Shown one piece after another: positions 35,478-45,431 of a DNA stretch of 64,000 nucleotides; the first letter of the stretch is position 1, and each line of letters begins with the position of its first letter. Under the pieces are notes generated by a model. It did not search any database. It was not told where the DNA came from and saw nothing but the letters and a program-made list of their open reading frames with translations. Location of the stretch: assembly GCA_937905825.1 (NCBI GenBank), contig CALCXM010000186.1, forward strand, positions 19,169 through 83,168, read 5' to 3'. Origin of the DNA: an uncultured bacterium. GTDB lineage: Bacteria; Planctomycetota; UBA1135; GCA-002686595. The position numbers and the translations under genes are program-made.

Positions 35478-36269
35478 TCAGACAGAGACGCCAGCGGCGG
35501 CGCTGGCCACCATGCGTTCGTAGAAGGGCAGGCCTTCCCCTTGGGTGCGATCCGCGGAGAGGCGCGTCCACTGGGGGTGGTTCCAGGGGTCCAGGTTGCG
35601 TTCCGGGTGAGGCATCAGGCCCAGCACGCGGCCCGTGGGATCGCAGATGCCTGCGATGTCCGCCACGGCGCCATTGGGGTTCGCGGGGTAGGAGGCCTTG
35701 CCGCCGTCCGGGGTCACGTAGGTCAAGGCGATCTGGCGGTTCTTGCGCAGGCGCGCGAGGGTCTCGTCCGACTTGACCACGAAGCGACCTTCCGCGTGGG
35801 CCACTGGCGTCGGCATCAGTTCGCCGGCTTCGATCCAGGGGCAAGCGCACTCTTCCGAACGCAAGGTCACCCAACGGCACTCGTAGTGGTTGGACTCGTT
35901 GTTGGTCAAAGCGATGTCACGCTGGCCGTCGGGGCCCGTGCTATCGAAGAGGCCAGACTCGACGAGCACTTGGAACCCGTTGCAAACTCCGAGGGCCAAG
36001 CCCCCGCGCTCCACGTAGCGCTTGAGCGCTTCGGCCAAGTTATGGCGCAGCTCCAAACCCCAAACGCGACCGGCGGCCACGTCGTCGCCGTAGCTAAAGC
36101 CTCCGGCGATCACGAGGATCTCTTGCTCGTCCAAGCGCTGGGGCTCTTCGAGCAAACGGTTCAAGTGCAAGGTCGACGCGTTGGCTCCGGAGAGGCGCAG
36201 GGCCCGTTCCGTTTCGGCGTCGCAGTTGGTGCCTGCGGTGCGCAGGACGAGTGCTTTAGGAAGCGGCAT
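35478..36269 (-). CDS. purQ: FGAM synthase, glutamine amidotransferase subunit
   Basis: 263 residues. It contains 'ALVLRTAGTNCDAE', 'IAGGFSYGDDVAAGR', the nucleophile motif 'ALGVCNGFQVLVESG' and the C-terminal 'GLMPHPERN', the Cys-His parts of a class I glutamine amidotransferase specific for PurQ. It feeds ammonia to PurL to make formylglycinamidine ribonucleotide. It begins 3 bp after the purL stop. Confidence 0.96.
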   Translation of the reverse strand: MPLPKALVLRTAGTNCDAETERALRLSGANASTLHLNRLLEEPQRLDEQEILVIAGGFSYGDDVAAGRVWGLELRHNLAEALKRYVERGGLALGVCNGFQVLVESGLFDSTGPDGQRDIALTNNESNHYECRWVTLRSEECACPWIEAGELMPTPVAHAEGRFVVKSDETLARLRKNRQIALTYVTPDGGKASYPANPNGAVADIAGICDPTGRVLGLMPHPERNLDPWNHPQWTRLSADRTQGEGLPFYERMVASAAAGVSV

Positions 36270-36272
36270 GGC

Positions 36273-39206
36273 TTAGCCTTGGAAGAAGCCCTTGTGGGCC
36301 GAACGGAGTTCGTCGAGGGAGATGTTGGCGAGGGCCGAGCCCTTGATGGACTTGACCTGCAGTTGGTCGTCACTGCGCACCTTGCCGAGCAGGGCGCAGG
36401 ACTGATTCTTGAGACCGGCTTCGAAGGCCTGCATGTTTTGCGGGGCGACCTCCACCAAGAAGCGCGTGGTCGATTCGGAAAAGAGCGCCGTGGCGTCGAA
36501 GTCCGCGTCCGCCGGGGCGTCGAGGACCGGAACTCGGGAAAGGTCCACATCCAGGCCGTAACCCCCGGCAAAGGCCATTTCGGCGGCGGCCACCGCAAGC
36601 CCGCCTTCGGAGAGGTCGTGGCAGGCGGCGACCAGGCCCGTGCTCATGACCTGGTGCAAGTCGCGGAACAAACCGGGCGCCACCGTGAGGTCCGGGGTCG
36701 GCACGATGCCCCCTTCCAGACCTTTCTCGCGGAAGTACTCGGAGCCCCCCAGCTCGGCGCGCGTGGCGCCCACCAGGTAGACCAAGTTGTCCGGACGCTT
36801 GAGGTCCATGCTGACCGCCTTGCGCACGTCGGGCACGATGGCGAGGGCCGAGATCAAAAGCGTGGGCGGAATCGCGATCGACTTGTCGCCGACGCGGTAC
36901 TCGTTGTTGAGGCTGTCCTTGCCCGAGATGAAGGGCGTCTCGAAAGCGAGGGCCGCATCGCGACAACCTTCGGAAGCCATCACCAGCGCACCCAGTTGAT
37001 GGGGCTTGTCGCAGTTGCCCCAAGAGAAGTTGTCGAGGATCGCCGTGTGCGCGGGATCGCCACCGACAGCCACCGAGTTGCGCAGGGCTTCGTCGATGAC
37101 CGCCATGGCCATGCGGTAGGGCTGCAGGTCGCCGTAGCGCGGGTTCGCGCCGCAGGTGATCGCGATGCCTTTGTACGAGTTCTCCAAAGGGCGCAGCACT
37201 GCACCGTTGCCGGGGGCGTCGCTGTTCACGCCCACGTGGGCCTTCAAGACGCTCATGCCCTGCACTTCGTGGTCGTATTGGCGCACGATCCATTCCTTGC
37301 TAGCGGAGTTCGGAGAGCCCACCAGGGAGAGGATCATGCCGCGCGTGTCGGCGCAGGCGGGGACGCCCGGATCGGCAGCGGTGGGGGCTTCCCACTTCGC
37401 CTGGCGCGTGGGCTTGGGAGTTCCGTCGTGCAGGAACGCCATGCTGATGTCGCAGACGCTTTCCCCGTGATAGGTGAGCTCCAAACGCTTCGAATCGGTG
37501 AATTCGCCGATGACCGTGGCTTCCACGTCCTCCGAGGCAAACATGGCCAAGCAAGCGTCCACATCGGCCGGGGGCACGGCGAGCACCATGCGTTCCTGGG
37601 CTTCTGAGATCCAAATCTCCTCGGGGGTGAGGCCCGGGTACTTGAGTGGCACCATGTCCAGATCGACGATGGCGCCGGTCTCTTCGCCCATCTCGCCCAC
37701 AGCAGAAGACAGCCCGCCCGCGCCGCAGTCCGTGATGCCCCGGTAGAGCTTCGCGTCGCGCGCTTGCAAGAGGGCGTCGAGCACGCGCTTCTCGGTGATC
37801 GGGTCGCCGATCTGCACGGCGGCAGCGGAGACCATCTCGGACTCTTCATGCAACTCCACTGAGGAGAAGGTCGCCCCGTGAATGCCGTCGCGACCGGTGC
37901 GTCCGCCGACCACCACAATCTTGTCCCCGGGGGCCACACTCTTGGTGGCGGCCCAGCGCGGAATCAAGCCGACGGTACCCGCGTAAACCAAGGGGTTCGC
38001 CACGTAGCCTTCGTCGTACCACACGCCGCCGTTGACCGTGGGAATGCCCATGCGGTTGCCGTAGTCGCGCACGCCCGCGACCACCCCGCGCAGGATGCGT
38101 CGCGGATGCATGCAGCCCTTGGGCAAATCCGCGTTGTCGAGATCCGGCGGGCCCACAAAGAAGGCGTCGGTGTTCGCGATCGGTCGCGCGCCCATGCCCA
38201 CCCCGAGGATGTCGCGGATCACGCCGCCGATGCCCGTGCCCGCGCCGCCGTAGGGATCGATGGCGCTCGGGTGGTTGTGGGTTTCCACTTTGACGCAAAC
38301 GTCCCAATCCCCCTCGAAAGCGATGATTCCGGCGTTGTCGTGGAAAACGCTGATGCACCAATCCTTGTTCAGAGTATCGGTGACGTACTTGATCGTTTCC
38401 TTGAGCAGGTTCTTGTAGCTGCGATCTTCGAGCTCCACCGTGCCGGCGAAGGTCTTGTGCTTGCAGTGCTCGCTCCAGGTTTGCGCGACGGTCTCCAACT
38501 CGCAACTGGTGGGCTCACGCTTGAGTTGACGGTAGTGGGCGCGAATCTCGCGCATCTCGATCAGGTTCAAGCTGAGGGCGCCGTCTTGACTGATCTTCAT
38601 CAAGGCTTCGTCGGTCAGCTCCAAGAGCGGAACTTCCACGCGCCCGTGATCGGGGGCCTTGGGCGGCAAGCCATAGGCCAGGCCTTCGCTGTCGATGGCC
38701 ACGTCTTCGATGATGTCGTTGGCCAGGATGCGGCGGGCGATGGTGGTCAGCTCTTCCTCTGAAAGCGTGCCCTTCAACTCCCAAGCGTGGAAGGTGGTGA
38801 CCAGCAAACCGTCCTCCGCGGCTTGCACCAATTCCGTGCGGCGCAGGACACGCTCGACGGTCACCGCAACGGGATCCATCACCCCGGATTGGCGTGCGAC
38901 GAGAATGCGATGCACCCCAGGGTTGCCGGCTGGCGCTTCCTTGGGCGGATAGATCGAAAGCTCGTCCAAGACCGGGTCGAAGAGCAGCTCCTTGACGATT
39001 TTTTTGACCTGATCGGCGGCCAAATTAGGCGGCAGCAGGAATCCTCGTCCACAGCGCGCGCTCTTCAGGCCCGTGATCCCGAACTCGCGCGTGGCGGCCA
39101 AGAGACTCGCGGCGTCGGGGTCGTCCTTGGCCTCGCGGCGGAAGAGTTCGATGCGCCAGGCATCGGGAGGGGCGATTGCGGGGGCGGACACGGCGGAGGG
39201 GGCCAT
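36273..39206 (-). CDS. purL: FGAM synthase, synthetase subunit, with N-terminal PurS-like region
   Basis: 977 residues, about 230 more than the stand-alone small-type PurL. The first ~200 residues ('WRIELFRREAKDDPDAASLLAATREFGITGLKSARCGRGFLL', then a second similar stretch) look like PurS, normally a separate ~80-residue protein. The PurL body has 'TWSEHCKHKTF', 'VKVETHNHPSAIDPYGGAGTGIGGV', 'GDKIVVVGGRTGRDGIHGATFSS' and 'DCGAGGLSSAVGEMGEE'. It converts FGAR to FGAM using ATP and ammonia from PurQ. Confidence 0.95.
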   Translation of the reverse strand: MAPSAVSAPAIAPPDAWRIELFRREAKDDPDAASLLAATREFGITGLKSARCGRGFLLPPNLAADQVKKIVKELLFDPVLDELSIYPPKEAPAGNPGVHRILVARQSGVMDPVAVTVERVLRRTELVQAAEDGLLVTTFHAWELKGTLSEEELTTIARRILANDIIEDVAIDSEGLAYGLPPKAPDHGRVEVPLLELTDEALMKISQDGALSLNLIEMREIRAHYRQLKREPTSCELETVAQTWSEHCKHKTFAGTVELEDRSYKNLLKETIKYVTDTLNKDWCISVFHDNAGIIAFEGDWDVCVKVETHNHPSAIDPYGGAGTGIGGVIRDILGVGMGARPIANTDAFFVGPPDLDNADLPKGCMHPRRILRGVVAGVRDYGNRMGIPTVNGGVWYDEGYVANPLVYAGTVGLIPRWAATKSVAPGDKIVVVGGRTGRDGIHGATFSSVELHEESEMVSAAAVQIGDPITEKRVLDALLQARDAKLYRGITDCGAGGLSSAVGEMGEETGAIVDLDMVPLKYPGLTPEEIWISEAQERMVLAVPPADVDACLAMFASEDVEATVIGEFTDSKRLELTYHGESVCDISMAFLHDGTPKPTRQAKWEAPTAADPGVPACADTRGMILSLVGSPNSASKEWIVRQYDHEVQGMSVLKAHVGVNSDAPGNGAVLRPLENSYKGIAITCGANPRYGDLQPYRMAMAVIDEALRNSVAVGGDPAHTAILDNFSWGNCDKPHQLGALVMASEGCRDAALAFETPFISGKDSLNNEYRVGDKSIAIPPTLLISALAIVPDVRKAVSMDLKRPDNLVYLVGATRAELGGSEYFREKGLEGGIVPTPDLTVAPGLFRDLHQVMSTGLVAACHDLSEGGLAVAAAEMAFAGGYGLDVDLSRVPVLDAPADADFDATALFSESTTRFLVEVAPQNMQAFEAGLKNQSCALLGKVRSDDQLQVKSIKGSALANISLDELRSAHKGFFQG

Positions 39207-39416
39207 GGGCGGCTAAGGTGGCGGGAGCCAATTTTGGGGAGCGGGGGCGTCGAAACCACAGGGTTCCCGGCGCTGGAAAAGCGAATGATAACGCTTCTCG
39301 CCCTCCGAATCACGACCCAGCCCTTGCGCCCGGCTACAGAGCCCGCGAACATGCGGGTCCTTGGCGTGCGCGACGCGCCTGGATGACCACGAACGAGGAC
39401 GAGGAAAGAGAACGTT

Positions 39417-40421
39417 TTGAGCGACAAAGGCAAGACCGGCGGCGGCAGCATGAACTTCGAGGCGGAGATCGAGGAACTGGAAGGCCAGCTCGTCGAGCTC
39501 AAGGAGCTTTCGGAGCGCACCCAGCTCGACCTCACGGATGAAATCGCGACCCTCACCGGGCGCCTGGAGCAGGCCATCGCGGCGACCTACGCCGACCTCA
39601 CGCCCTGGGATCGGGTCAAGGTCTCGCGCCACCCGGACCGGCCGGTTCTAACCACCTACGTGGATGGCATCCTCGACGAGTTCGTGGAACTGCACGGGGA
39701 CAAGGCCTTCGGCGAGGACTTGGCCATGATGACGGGCTTGGCTCGCATCGAGGACACGCGCTTCCTTTTGATCGGTCACCGCAAGGGCACCACCACCAAG
39801 GAGCGCATCGCCTGCAACTTCGGCAGCGCGCACCCGGAAGGCTACCGCAAGGCCCTCAAGAAGATGCGTCTGGCGGAGAAGCTCAAGCTCCCGATCGTGA
39901 CCATGATCAACACGCCGGGTGCCTACCCGGGCATCGGCGCCGAGGAGCGCGGCCAGGCGGAAGCCATCGCCCGCAACATCCTCGAGATGTTCAACGTGCG
40001 CGTGCCGATCCTCGTCATCATCATCGGCGAAGGGGGCTCTGGCGGAGCTCTCGGCATCGGCATCGGTGACCGCGTTTTGATGATGGAGTACGCCTACTAC
40101 TCCGTGATTAGCCCGGAAGGGTGTGCCGCCATTCTCTGGAAGGATGGCTCCCGCACCCCCGACGCTGCGGAAGCTCTGAAGCTGGGCGCCAGCGACCTGA
40201 TGAAGCTCAACCTGATCGACGGCGTGATCAAGGAACCCGTGGGCGGCGCTCACCGGGACAAGGAAGCCACCGCTGAAGAAGTCAAGCGCACCATCCTGGA
40301 CACCCTGGCGGAACTCTCAAAGATCCCCATGGACGAACTGCTCGCTCAGCGCCTGAAGAAGTTCCGCTACGCGGGCAAGATCGAAGGTCGCTTCCCCTCC
40401 GTGGAAGGCGTGCCTAGCTAG
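39417..40421 (+). CDS. accA: Acetyl-CoA carboxylase carboxyltransferase, alpha subunit
   Basis: 334 residues from TTG 39417, which has GAGGAAAGAG just upstream; ATG 39450 lacks a ribosome site. It shows 'DRVKVSRHPDRPVLTTYVDGI', 'GHRKGTTTKERIACNFGSAHPEGYRKALKKM', 'NTPGAYPGIGAEERGQAEAIA' and 'GEGGSGGALGIGIGDRV', all typical AccA. With AccD it transfers carboxyl from biotin to acetyl-CoA, the first step of fatty acid synthesis. accD is not adjacent. Confidence 0.95.
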   Translation: MSDKGKTGGGSMNFEAEIEELEGQLVELKELSERTQLDLTDEIATLTGRLEQAIAATYADLTPWDRVKVSRHPDRPVLTTYVDGILDEFVELHGDKAFGEDLAMMTGLARIEDTRFLLIGHRKGTTTKERIACNFGSAHPEGYRKALKKMRLAEKLKLPIVTMINTPGAYPGIGAEERGQAEAIARNILEMFNVRVPILVIIIGEGGSGGALGIGIGDRVLMMEYAYYSVISPEGCAAILWKDGSRTPDAAEALKLGASDLMKLNLIDGVIKEPVGGAHRDKEATAEEVKRTILDTLAELSKIPMDELLAQRLKKFRYAGKIEGRFPSVEGVPS

Positions 40422-40438
40422 GCAGGACCCGACGAATC

Positions 40439-40743
40439 ATGGCCCCCGATAAGAAAGCCGCCGCGGCCAAAGCCAAGGGCAAACAGGGCGCAGCGCAAGA
40501 GAGCTTCGACGAACGCATCGCGCGCCTCGAGTCCATCGTGCAAGACATGGAAGAAGGCGGCCTGGGTCTTGAAGAAGCCATCGAGCGCTATCAAGAAGGC
40601 GTCGTGCTGCTCAAGGATTGCCGCGAAGTCCTCGGGGGGTACCGCCGGCAAGTGGAAGAGCTCACCAAGGACGCGGAGAACGCCTTGCGTCCTTACGAGG
40701 GCGATCCCGACTTCGAAGAGTTGGACGAAGCGGACGCCGAGTG

Positions 40744-40744
<1 letters not shown>
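40439..40744 (+). CDS. xseB: Exodeoxyribonuclease VII small subunit
   Basis: 101 residues. The Lys/Ala-rich N-terminus precedes the XseB core 'FDERIARLESIVQDMEEGGLGLEEAIERYQEG', and the end is acidic. It stabilises or activates XseA, which degrades single-stranded DNA. The xseA gene is not in the window. Its stop overlaps the ispA start (TGATG), and xseB-ispA-dxs is a widely conserved order. Confidence 0.94.
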
Positions 40745-41637
<893 letters not shown>

Positions 41638-41692
41638 GTGCGTCTGTGCCCTGGGGCGCCCTAAGGCTCCTGGCCCAAGGCGTCCGAAGGGC

Positions 41693-41896
41693 TCTAGCCT
41701 GCTCTATTCATGAGTCGATTTGGCAATAGTCCCAACTCGCTATCTGGCGGTGCTTTGCGAAGCCTGGCCCCACAGGCGACCTTGTTGGTCGTCGAGGACG
41801 CCAGGATTTGCAAAGTGCCGCCAGAGAGCGAGAACGAGGCGAAGCCGAGTGGTTTGGGGCTATTGCCGAATCGACTCATGAATAGAGCAGGCTAGA
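41693..41896. mobile_element. 204-bp palindromic MITE-like element
   Basis: Terminal inverted repeats 41693-41733 and 41856-41896 match at 39 of 41 positions, starting TCTAGCCTGCTCTATTCATG. Inside, a further ~29 bp around CTGGCGG also pair imperfectly, so the whole element folds into one long hairpin. Both ends carry TA just outside the GCCTGC termini, as expected for IS630/Tc1-type target duplication. It encodes no transposase, so it would be a non-autonomous element or a REP-like palindrome. It lies between ispA and dxs. Confidence 0.7.
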
Positions 41897-41924
41897 TGGC
41901 GCGCCCGTCCATGAGTCCTCGTCG

Positions 41925-41984
41925 GCGCGCTTGAATCCAAATTAGGTGCTTCTGAATTCGATCCGGCGCTTTTGAATCCAATCT
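41925..41984 (+). repeat. Three imperfect 20-bp direct repeats upstream of dxs
   Basis: Units at ~41925-41944, 41945-41964 and 41965-41984 share the pattern GCTT-TGAAT-C-A; units 2 and 3 match at about 15 of 20 positions. The array ends ~70 bp before the dxs start, a position suitable for a regulator-binding array. No T-run or hairpin. Confidence 0.45.
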
Positions 41985-42054
41985 GGGGGTTGGACCCCCG
42001 ACCTTCCTGGGACACACTGTAGTCAGCGAAAACCGACCCCCATTCGCCACCCAC

Positions 42055-44049
42055 ATGACTTCCAAACCTGTGAACGACCCCAGCCCAACGAAAACGGATC
42101 CTTCCCTGCTCGAGCAGGTGAACTGCCCCGCGGACCTGCACGGTCTGCGGCTGGATCAACTGCCCGCGTACTGCGGTGAAGTGCGCGAGTTCCTGCTCGA
42201 CAGCGTTCAACGCACGGGCGGGCACCTTGGTTCGAACCTGGGCACCGTGGAGATCACCACGGCTTTGCATTACGTCTACAACTTCAAGCGCGATCGCGTG
42301 GTTTGGGACGTCTCGCACCAGAGCTACACCCACAAGATCATCACGGGCCGTCGCGGCGAATTCGCGGGCCTGCGTCAAACCGGCGGCATGTGCGGCTTCA
42401 CGAACCCGGAAGAGTCTCCCTACGACTTGTTCCACACGGGACACGCGGGCACCTCCATCAGCTCGGCCTTGGGCTTGGCCCTCGGCACCGCCCACGAACC
42501 GAATCCGCCCCACGCGGTGGCCGTGATCGGCGACGCCAGCTTGGGTGCGGGCGTGGCCTTCGAAGCGATCAACCACGCGGGGGCCTTGGGTCAGCGCTTG
42601 CTGGTGGTGCTGAACGACAACGAGTGGTCCATCTCCCGTTCGGTGGGGGCCATGGCCAAGTACTTCTCGCGCATCCGCTCCGCGCGGCTCGTGCAGCGCG
42701 CGGGCCAAGAGATTCAAAGCTTGATCACCGCCATCCCGGTGATCGGTGCACGGGTCGACCGGACCCTCGATCAGATTGGCGAAGTGGTGCGCCACACCTT
42801 GGTTCCCGGACACGTCTTTGACGAGTTGGGCGTGACCTACGTGGGACCCATCGACGGTCACGATGTGAAGCAACTGGTGGAGAACTTGAAGCGCATCAAG
42901 GAACTCGACGGCGTTGTTTTGCTGCACATCATCACGCAAAAAGGCAAGGGCCACCCGGACGCCTTGAAGCACCCCGAGCGCGTGCACGGGGTCAAAGGCG
43001 ATGGCTCGCACAAAGCGAAGTCGGGCTGTGGCATGGAGTCGGGCAAGCTCGTGCCCCAGGCGTCCCTGCAGGTCGCCACGGAAGATCTGGTCAAGAACGG
43101 CCCGAGCTTCACCGCTTGCTTCGCGGAGGCGCTGATCGATCTCGCCGAGAAAGACATGCGCATCCATGCGATCACCGCGGCCATGCCTTCGGGCACGGGC
43201 CTGGATGCTTTTGCGGAACGCTTCCCCGGTCGCTTCCACGACACGGGCATCACCGAACAACACGCCATGGCCATGTCCGCGGGCTTGGCCAAGGCTGGCG
43301 CGCGGCCCGTGGTCGCCATCTACTCGACCTTCTTGCAGCGCGGTTACGACCAAGTCTTCCAAGAGGTCGCGCTGCAGAACTTGCCGGTCTTGATCTGCAT
43401 GGACCGCGCCGGCGTGGTGGGCCAAGACGGCCCGACGCACAATGGCGTGTTCGACATCGCCTTCCTGCGCACCCTGCCGAACTTCGTGCTGGCGGCGCCC
43501 CGCGACCAGTCGGACATGAAGCGCATGCTCAAGTTGGGCTTGCAGCACGACGGTCCCATGGCCGTGCGCTTCCCGCGTGGAGCTTCCCCCGGTGTGGAGA
43601 CCATTCATGTGGACGAGCGCCGCGAGATGCTGCCCGGCAAGGCCGAGGTGCTTTGCGAAGGGGAGCGCCTGGTGATCTGGGCCTATGGCGCCATGGTCGG
43701 CACGGCCCTGCAAGCGGCGGAAGAACTGCGCGCCGAAGGCATCGAGATCGGCGTGGTGGACGCGCGCTTCGCCAAGCCCGTGGACGAAGAGTTGCTCTGT
43801 CGCCACTTGCAAGACTACAAGCACATCCTGACCCTGGAAGACCACCAACGGGCGGGGGGCTTCGGCTCGGCCTTGCTCGAGTGCGCCAACCGCTTGCCCC
43901 AGGGCACGGCGCGTTTGCGCCTCTTGGGTTTGCCGGATCGCTTTGTGGATCACAAAACGACACGGGAAGAGCAACTGTCCGAAGTGGGTCTCGACGTTCC
44001 CGGTGTGTTGCGGGTGGCGCGCAGCCTGCTGTCCGCCAGCCGCGTCTAG
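42055..44049 (+). CDS. dxs: 1-deoxy-D-xylulose-5-phosphate synthase
   Basis: 664 residues. Thiamine diphosphate enzyme with 'GGHLGSNLGTVEITTALHYVY', 'DVSHQSYTHKIITGR', the cofactor motif 'GDASLGAGVAFEAINHAG...NDN', 'HDGPMAVRFPRG' and 'MDRAGVVGQDGPTHNGVFD'. It joins pyruvate and glyceraldehyde-3-phosphate in the first MEP pathway step. The motif reads GDAS where many Dxs have GDGA. It heads the supply of precursors used by IspA; the MITE-like element separates them. Confidence 0.95.
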   Translation: MTSKPVNDPSPTKTDPSLLEQVNCPADLHGLRLDQLPAYCGEVREFLLDSVQRTGGHLGSNLGTVEITTALHYVYNFKRDRVVWDVSHQSYTHKIITGRRGEFAGLRQTGGMCGFTNPEESPYDLFHTGHAGTSISSALGLALGTAHEPNPPHAVAVIGDASLGAGVAFEAINHAGALGQRLLVVLNDNEWSISRSVGAMAKYFSRIRSARLVQRAGQEIQSLITAIPVIGARVDRTLDQIGEVVRHTLVPGHVFDELGVTYVGPIDGHDVKQLVENLKRIKELDGVVLLHIITQKGKGHPDALKHPERVHGVKGDGSHKAKSGCGMESGKLVPQASLQVATEDLVKNGPSFTACFAEALIDLAEKDMRIHAITAAMPSGTGLDAFAERFPGRFHDTGITEQHAMAMSAGLAKAGARPVVAIYSTFLQRGYDQVFQEVALQNLPVLICMDRAGVVGQDGPTHNGVFDIAFLRTLPNFVLAAPRDQSDMKRMLKLGLQHDGPMAVRFPRGASPGVETIHVDERREMLPGKAEVLCEGERLVIWAYGAMVGTALQAAEELRAEGIEIGVVDARFAKPVDEELLCRHLQDYKHILTLEDHQRAGGFGSALLECANRLPQGTARLRLLGLPDRFVDHKTTREEQLSEVGLDVPGVLRVARSLLSASRV

Positions 44050-44305
44050 GCAACGTTTTCCGACCAGCTCACTTTGGCTTCGTTGGAAGGTTCCCTTGCC
44101 CGGGCGCAGCAGAGACCTTCCTGTGCAGGGCTTTGAGTGTTCCGTTTTCCGTGTGGGGTCCCCGGCGCGAAGAATTTCGTGTTGCGGTTCCCCTGCGCTG
44201 TTTTGCGCGGCGTGGCTTTTGAGCGCCGCTCGATGCACCGAGTCTTGATTTGAAAGTGAGAATGTCCATGCGACTGCCACCGATCCCCACGAACGCCCAC
44301 TAGTT

Positions 44306-45295
44306 TTGGTTCCCTCCAAACCAACCAACGTCCAGCGCCCGCGCCGCGAGCGCTTCACTGGGCCGGTGCGCAAGGTCTTCCTGTTCGCGGACACGAAGAA
44401 GGAAGGCGTGCGCGCGATCCTGACGGACGTGGTGGCCTACCTCGAAAAGCGTTGCGAGTCCCTGCTCGTGCACCGTGACTTGCGCAAGCAGTGCGAGCTC
44501 CTGCGCAAGCGTGGAATCACCCCGGAAGAGTTGCCCGACATCATCGTCGTGCTGGGCGGCGACGGTTCGATCTTGACCGTGGTGCGCGCTTTCCAGGCCC
44601 TGCCGGTTCCGACCTTGGGCATCAACCTGGGCCGCATCGGTTTCCTCGCTTCCGTGCGCTCGGACGCCTGGCGCGCAGCCATCGACGAAGTCTTCAACGG
44701 CCAAGCCGTGCTCGAGCCGCGCATGCGGCTCTCCGCCGAGATGTACACGGAACGGGACTCGCGCAAGGCCAGCGCCGTGGCCCTCAACGATCTCCTGGTT
44801 CAACGGGGCGCCGCCCAGGGCATGATGACCCTCTCCCTGCACGACAGCGGTTCCTGGGTCAGCGATTACCGCGCGGACGGTCTGATCATTGCCTCCCCCA
44901 GCGGTTCCACGGCCCACTCCTTGGCCGCCGGAGGTCCGATCATGGCGCCTTCCATGCGTGGCCTCGTGGCGACCCCGATCTCGCCCCAATCGCTCTCGCA
45001 CCGGCCCATGGTGATGCACCCCAACAGCGTGCTAGAGATTGGCGTGGTCTCCGCCCACGGCCTGGTGACCGTGGCCGTCGATGGCCACGGCTTCTATCCC
45101 ATGCGCCAAGGGGACCGCGTCGTCGTGCGCCAACACCCGGACACTTACCCCTTGCTGGCGCGCCCCGAGTCGGACCCTTACTTGCGCGTCCGCGAACGCC
45201 TCGGCTGGCGCGGCACCTTCGAACCCGAACCCGACATGGACCTGCACGACGAACCCGCCGCGCAGTCGGATCCTGGGCAAGGGGAGATGTTGTAG
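44306..45295 (+). CDS. nadK: NAD kinase
   Basis: 329 residues from TTG 44306; a GTG at 44366 would begin at 'VRKVFLFADTKK' and is a plausible alternative. It has the kinase motif 'VVLGGDGSILTVVRAF', 'LGINLGRIGFLASV', the NAD-binding 'ADGLIIASPSGSTAHSLAAGGPI' and 'PHSLSHRP-like SQSLSHRPMV' region. It phosphorylates NAD to NADP. The C-terminal ~35 residues are acidic and not conserved. Confidence 0.93.
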   Translation: MVPSKPTNVQRPRRERFTGPVRKVFLFADTKKEGVRAILTDVVAYLEKRCESLLVHRDLRKQCELLRKRGITPEELPDIIVVLGGDGSILTVVRAFQALPVPTLGINLGRIGFLASVRSDAWRAAIDEVFNGQAVLEPRMRLSAEMYTERDSRKASAVALNDLLVQRGAAQGMMTLSLHDSGSWVSDYRADGLIIASPSGSTAHSLAAGGPIMAPSMRGLVATPISPQSLSHRPMVMHPNSVLEIGVVSAHGLVTVAVDGHGFYPMRQGDRVVVRQHPDTYPLLARPESDPYLRVRERLGWRGTFEPEPDMDLHDEPAAQSDPGQGEML

Positions 45296-45305
45296 ACGAT
45301 GGGGG

Positions 45306-45320
45306 CGCGCGCTTCGCGCG
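45306..45320. terminator. Short GC hairpin between convergent genes
   Basis: CGCGCG-ctt-CGCGCG, 10 bp after the nadK stop and ahead of the convergent sigma fusion stop at 45432. No T-run; weak evidence of a terminator. Confidence 0.3.
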
Positions 45321-45431
45321 GGTTCCAACGGCAGGTCACTGCTTGTAGGGCTGCGGGGCTTTGTGTTCCGCACGAGTCCCTATTCGCAACCGGTGAAGTC
45401 GCTGCACTCGGAGTGAGCTGGCGGGCGAACG

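Noticed and set aside
35541..37607. 688-residue plus-strand open frame opposite purQ and purL
   Set aside because: Both purine genes are certain on the minus strand; this frame has no homology signal.
41860..44394. 844-residue minus-strand open frame opposite dxs
   Set aside because: Shadow of dxs, running on into the palindromic element; no family likeness.
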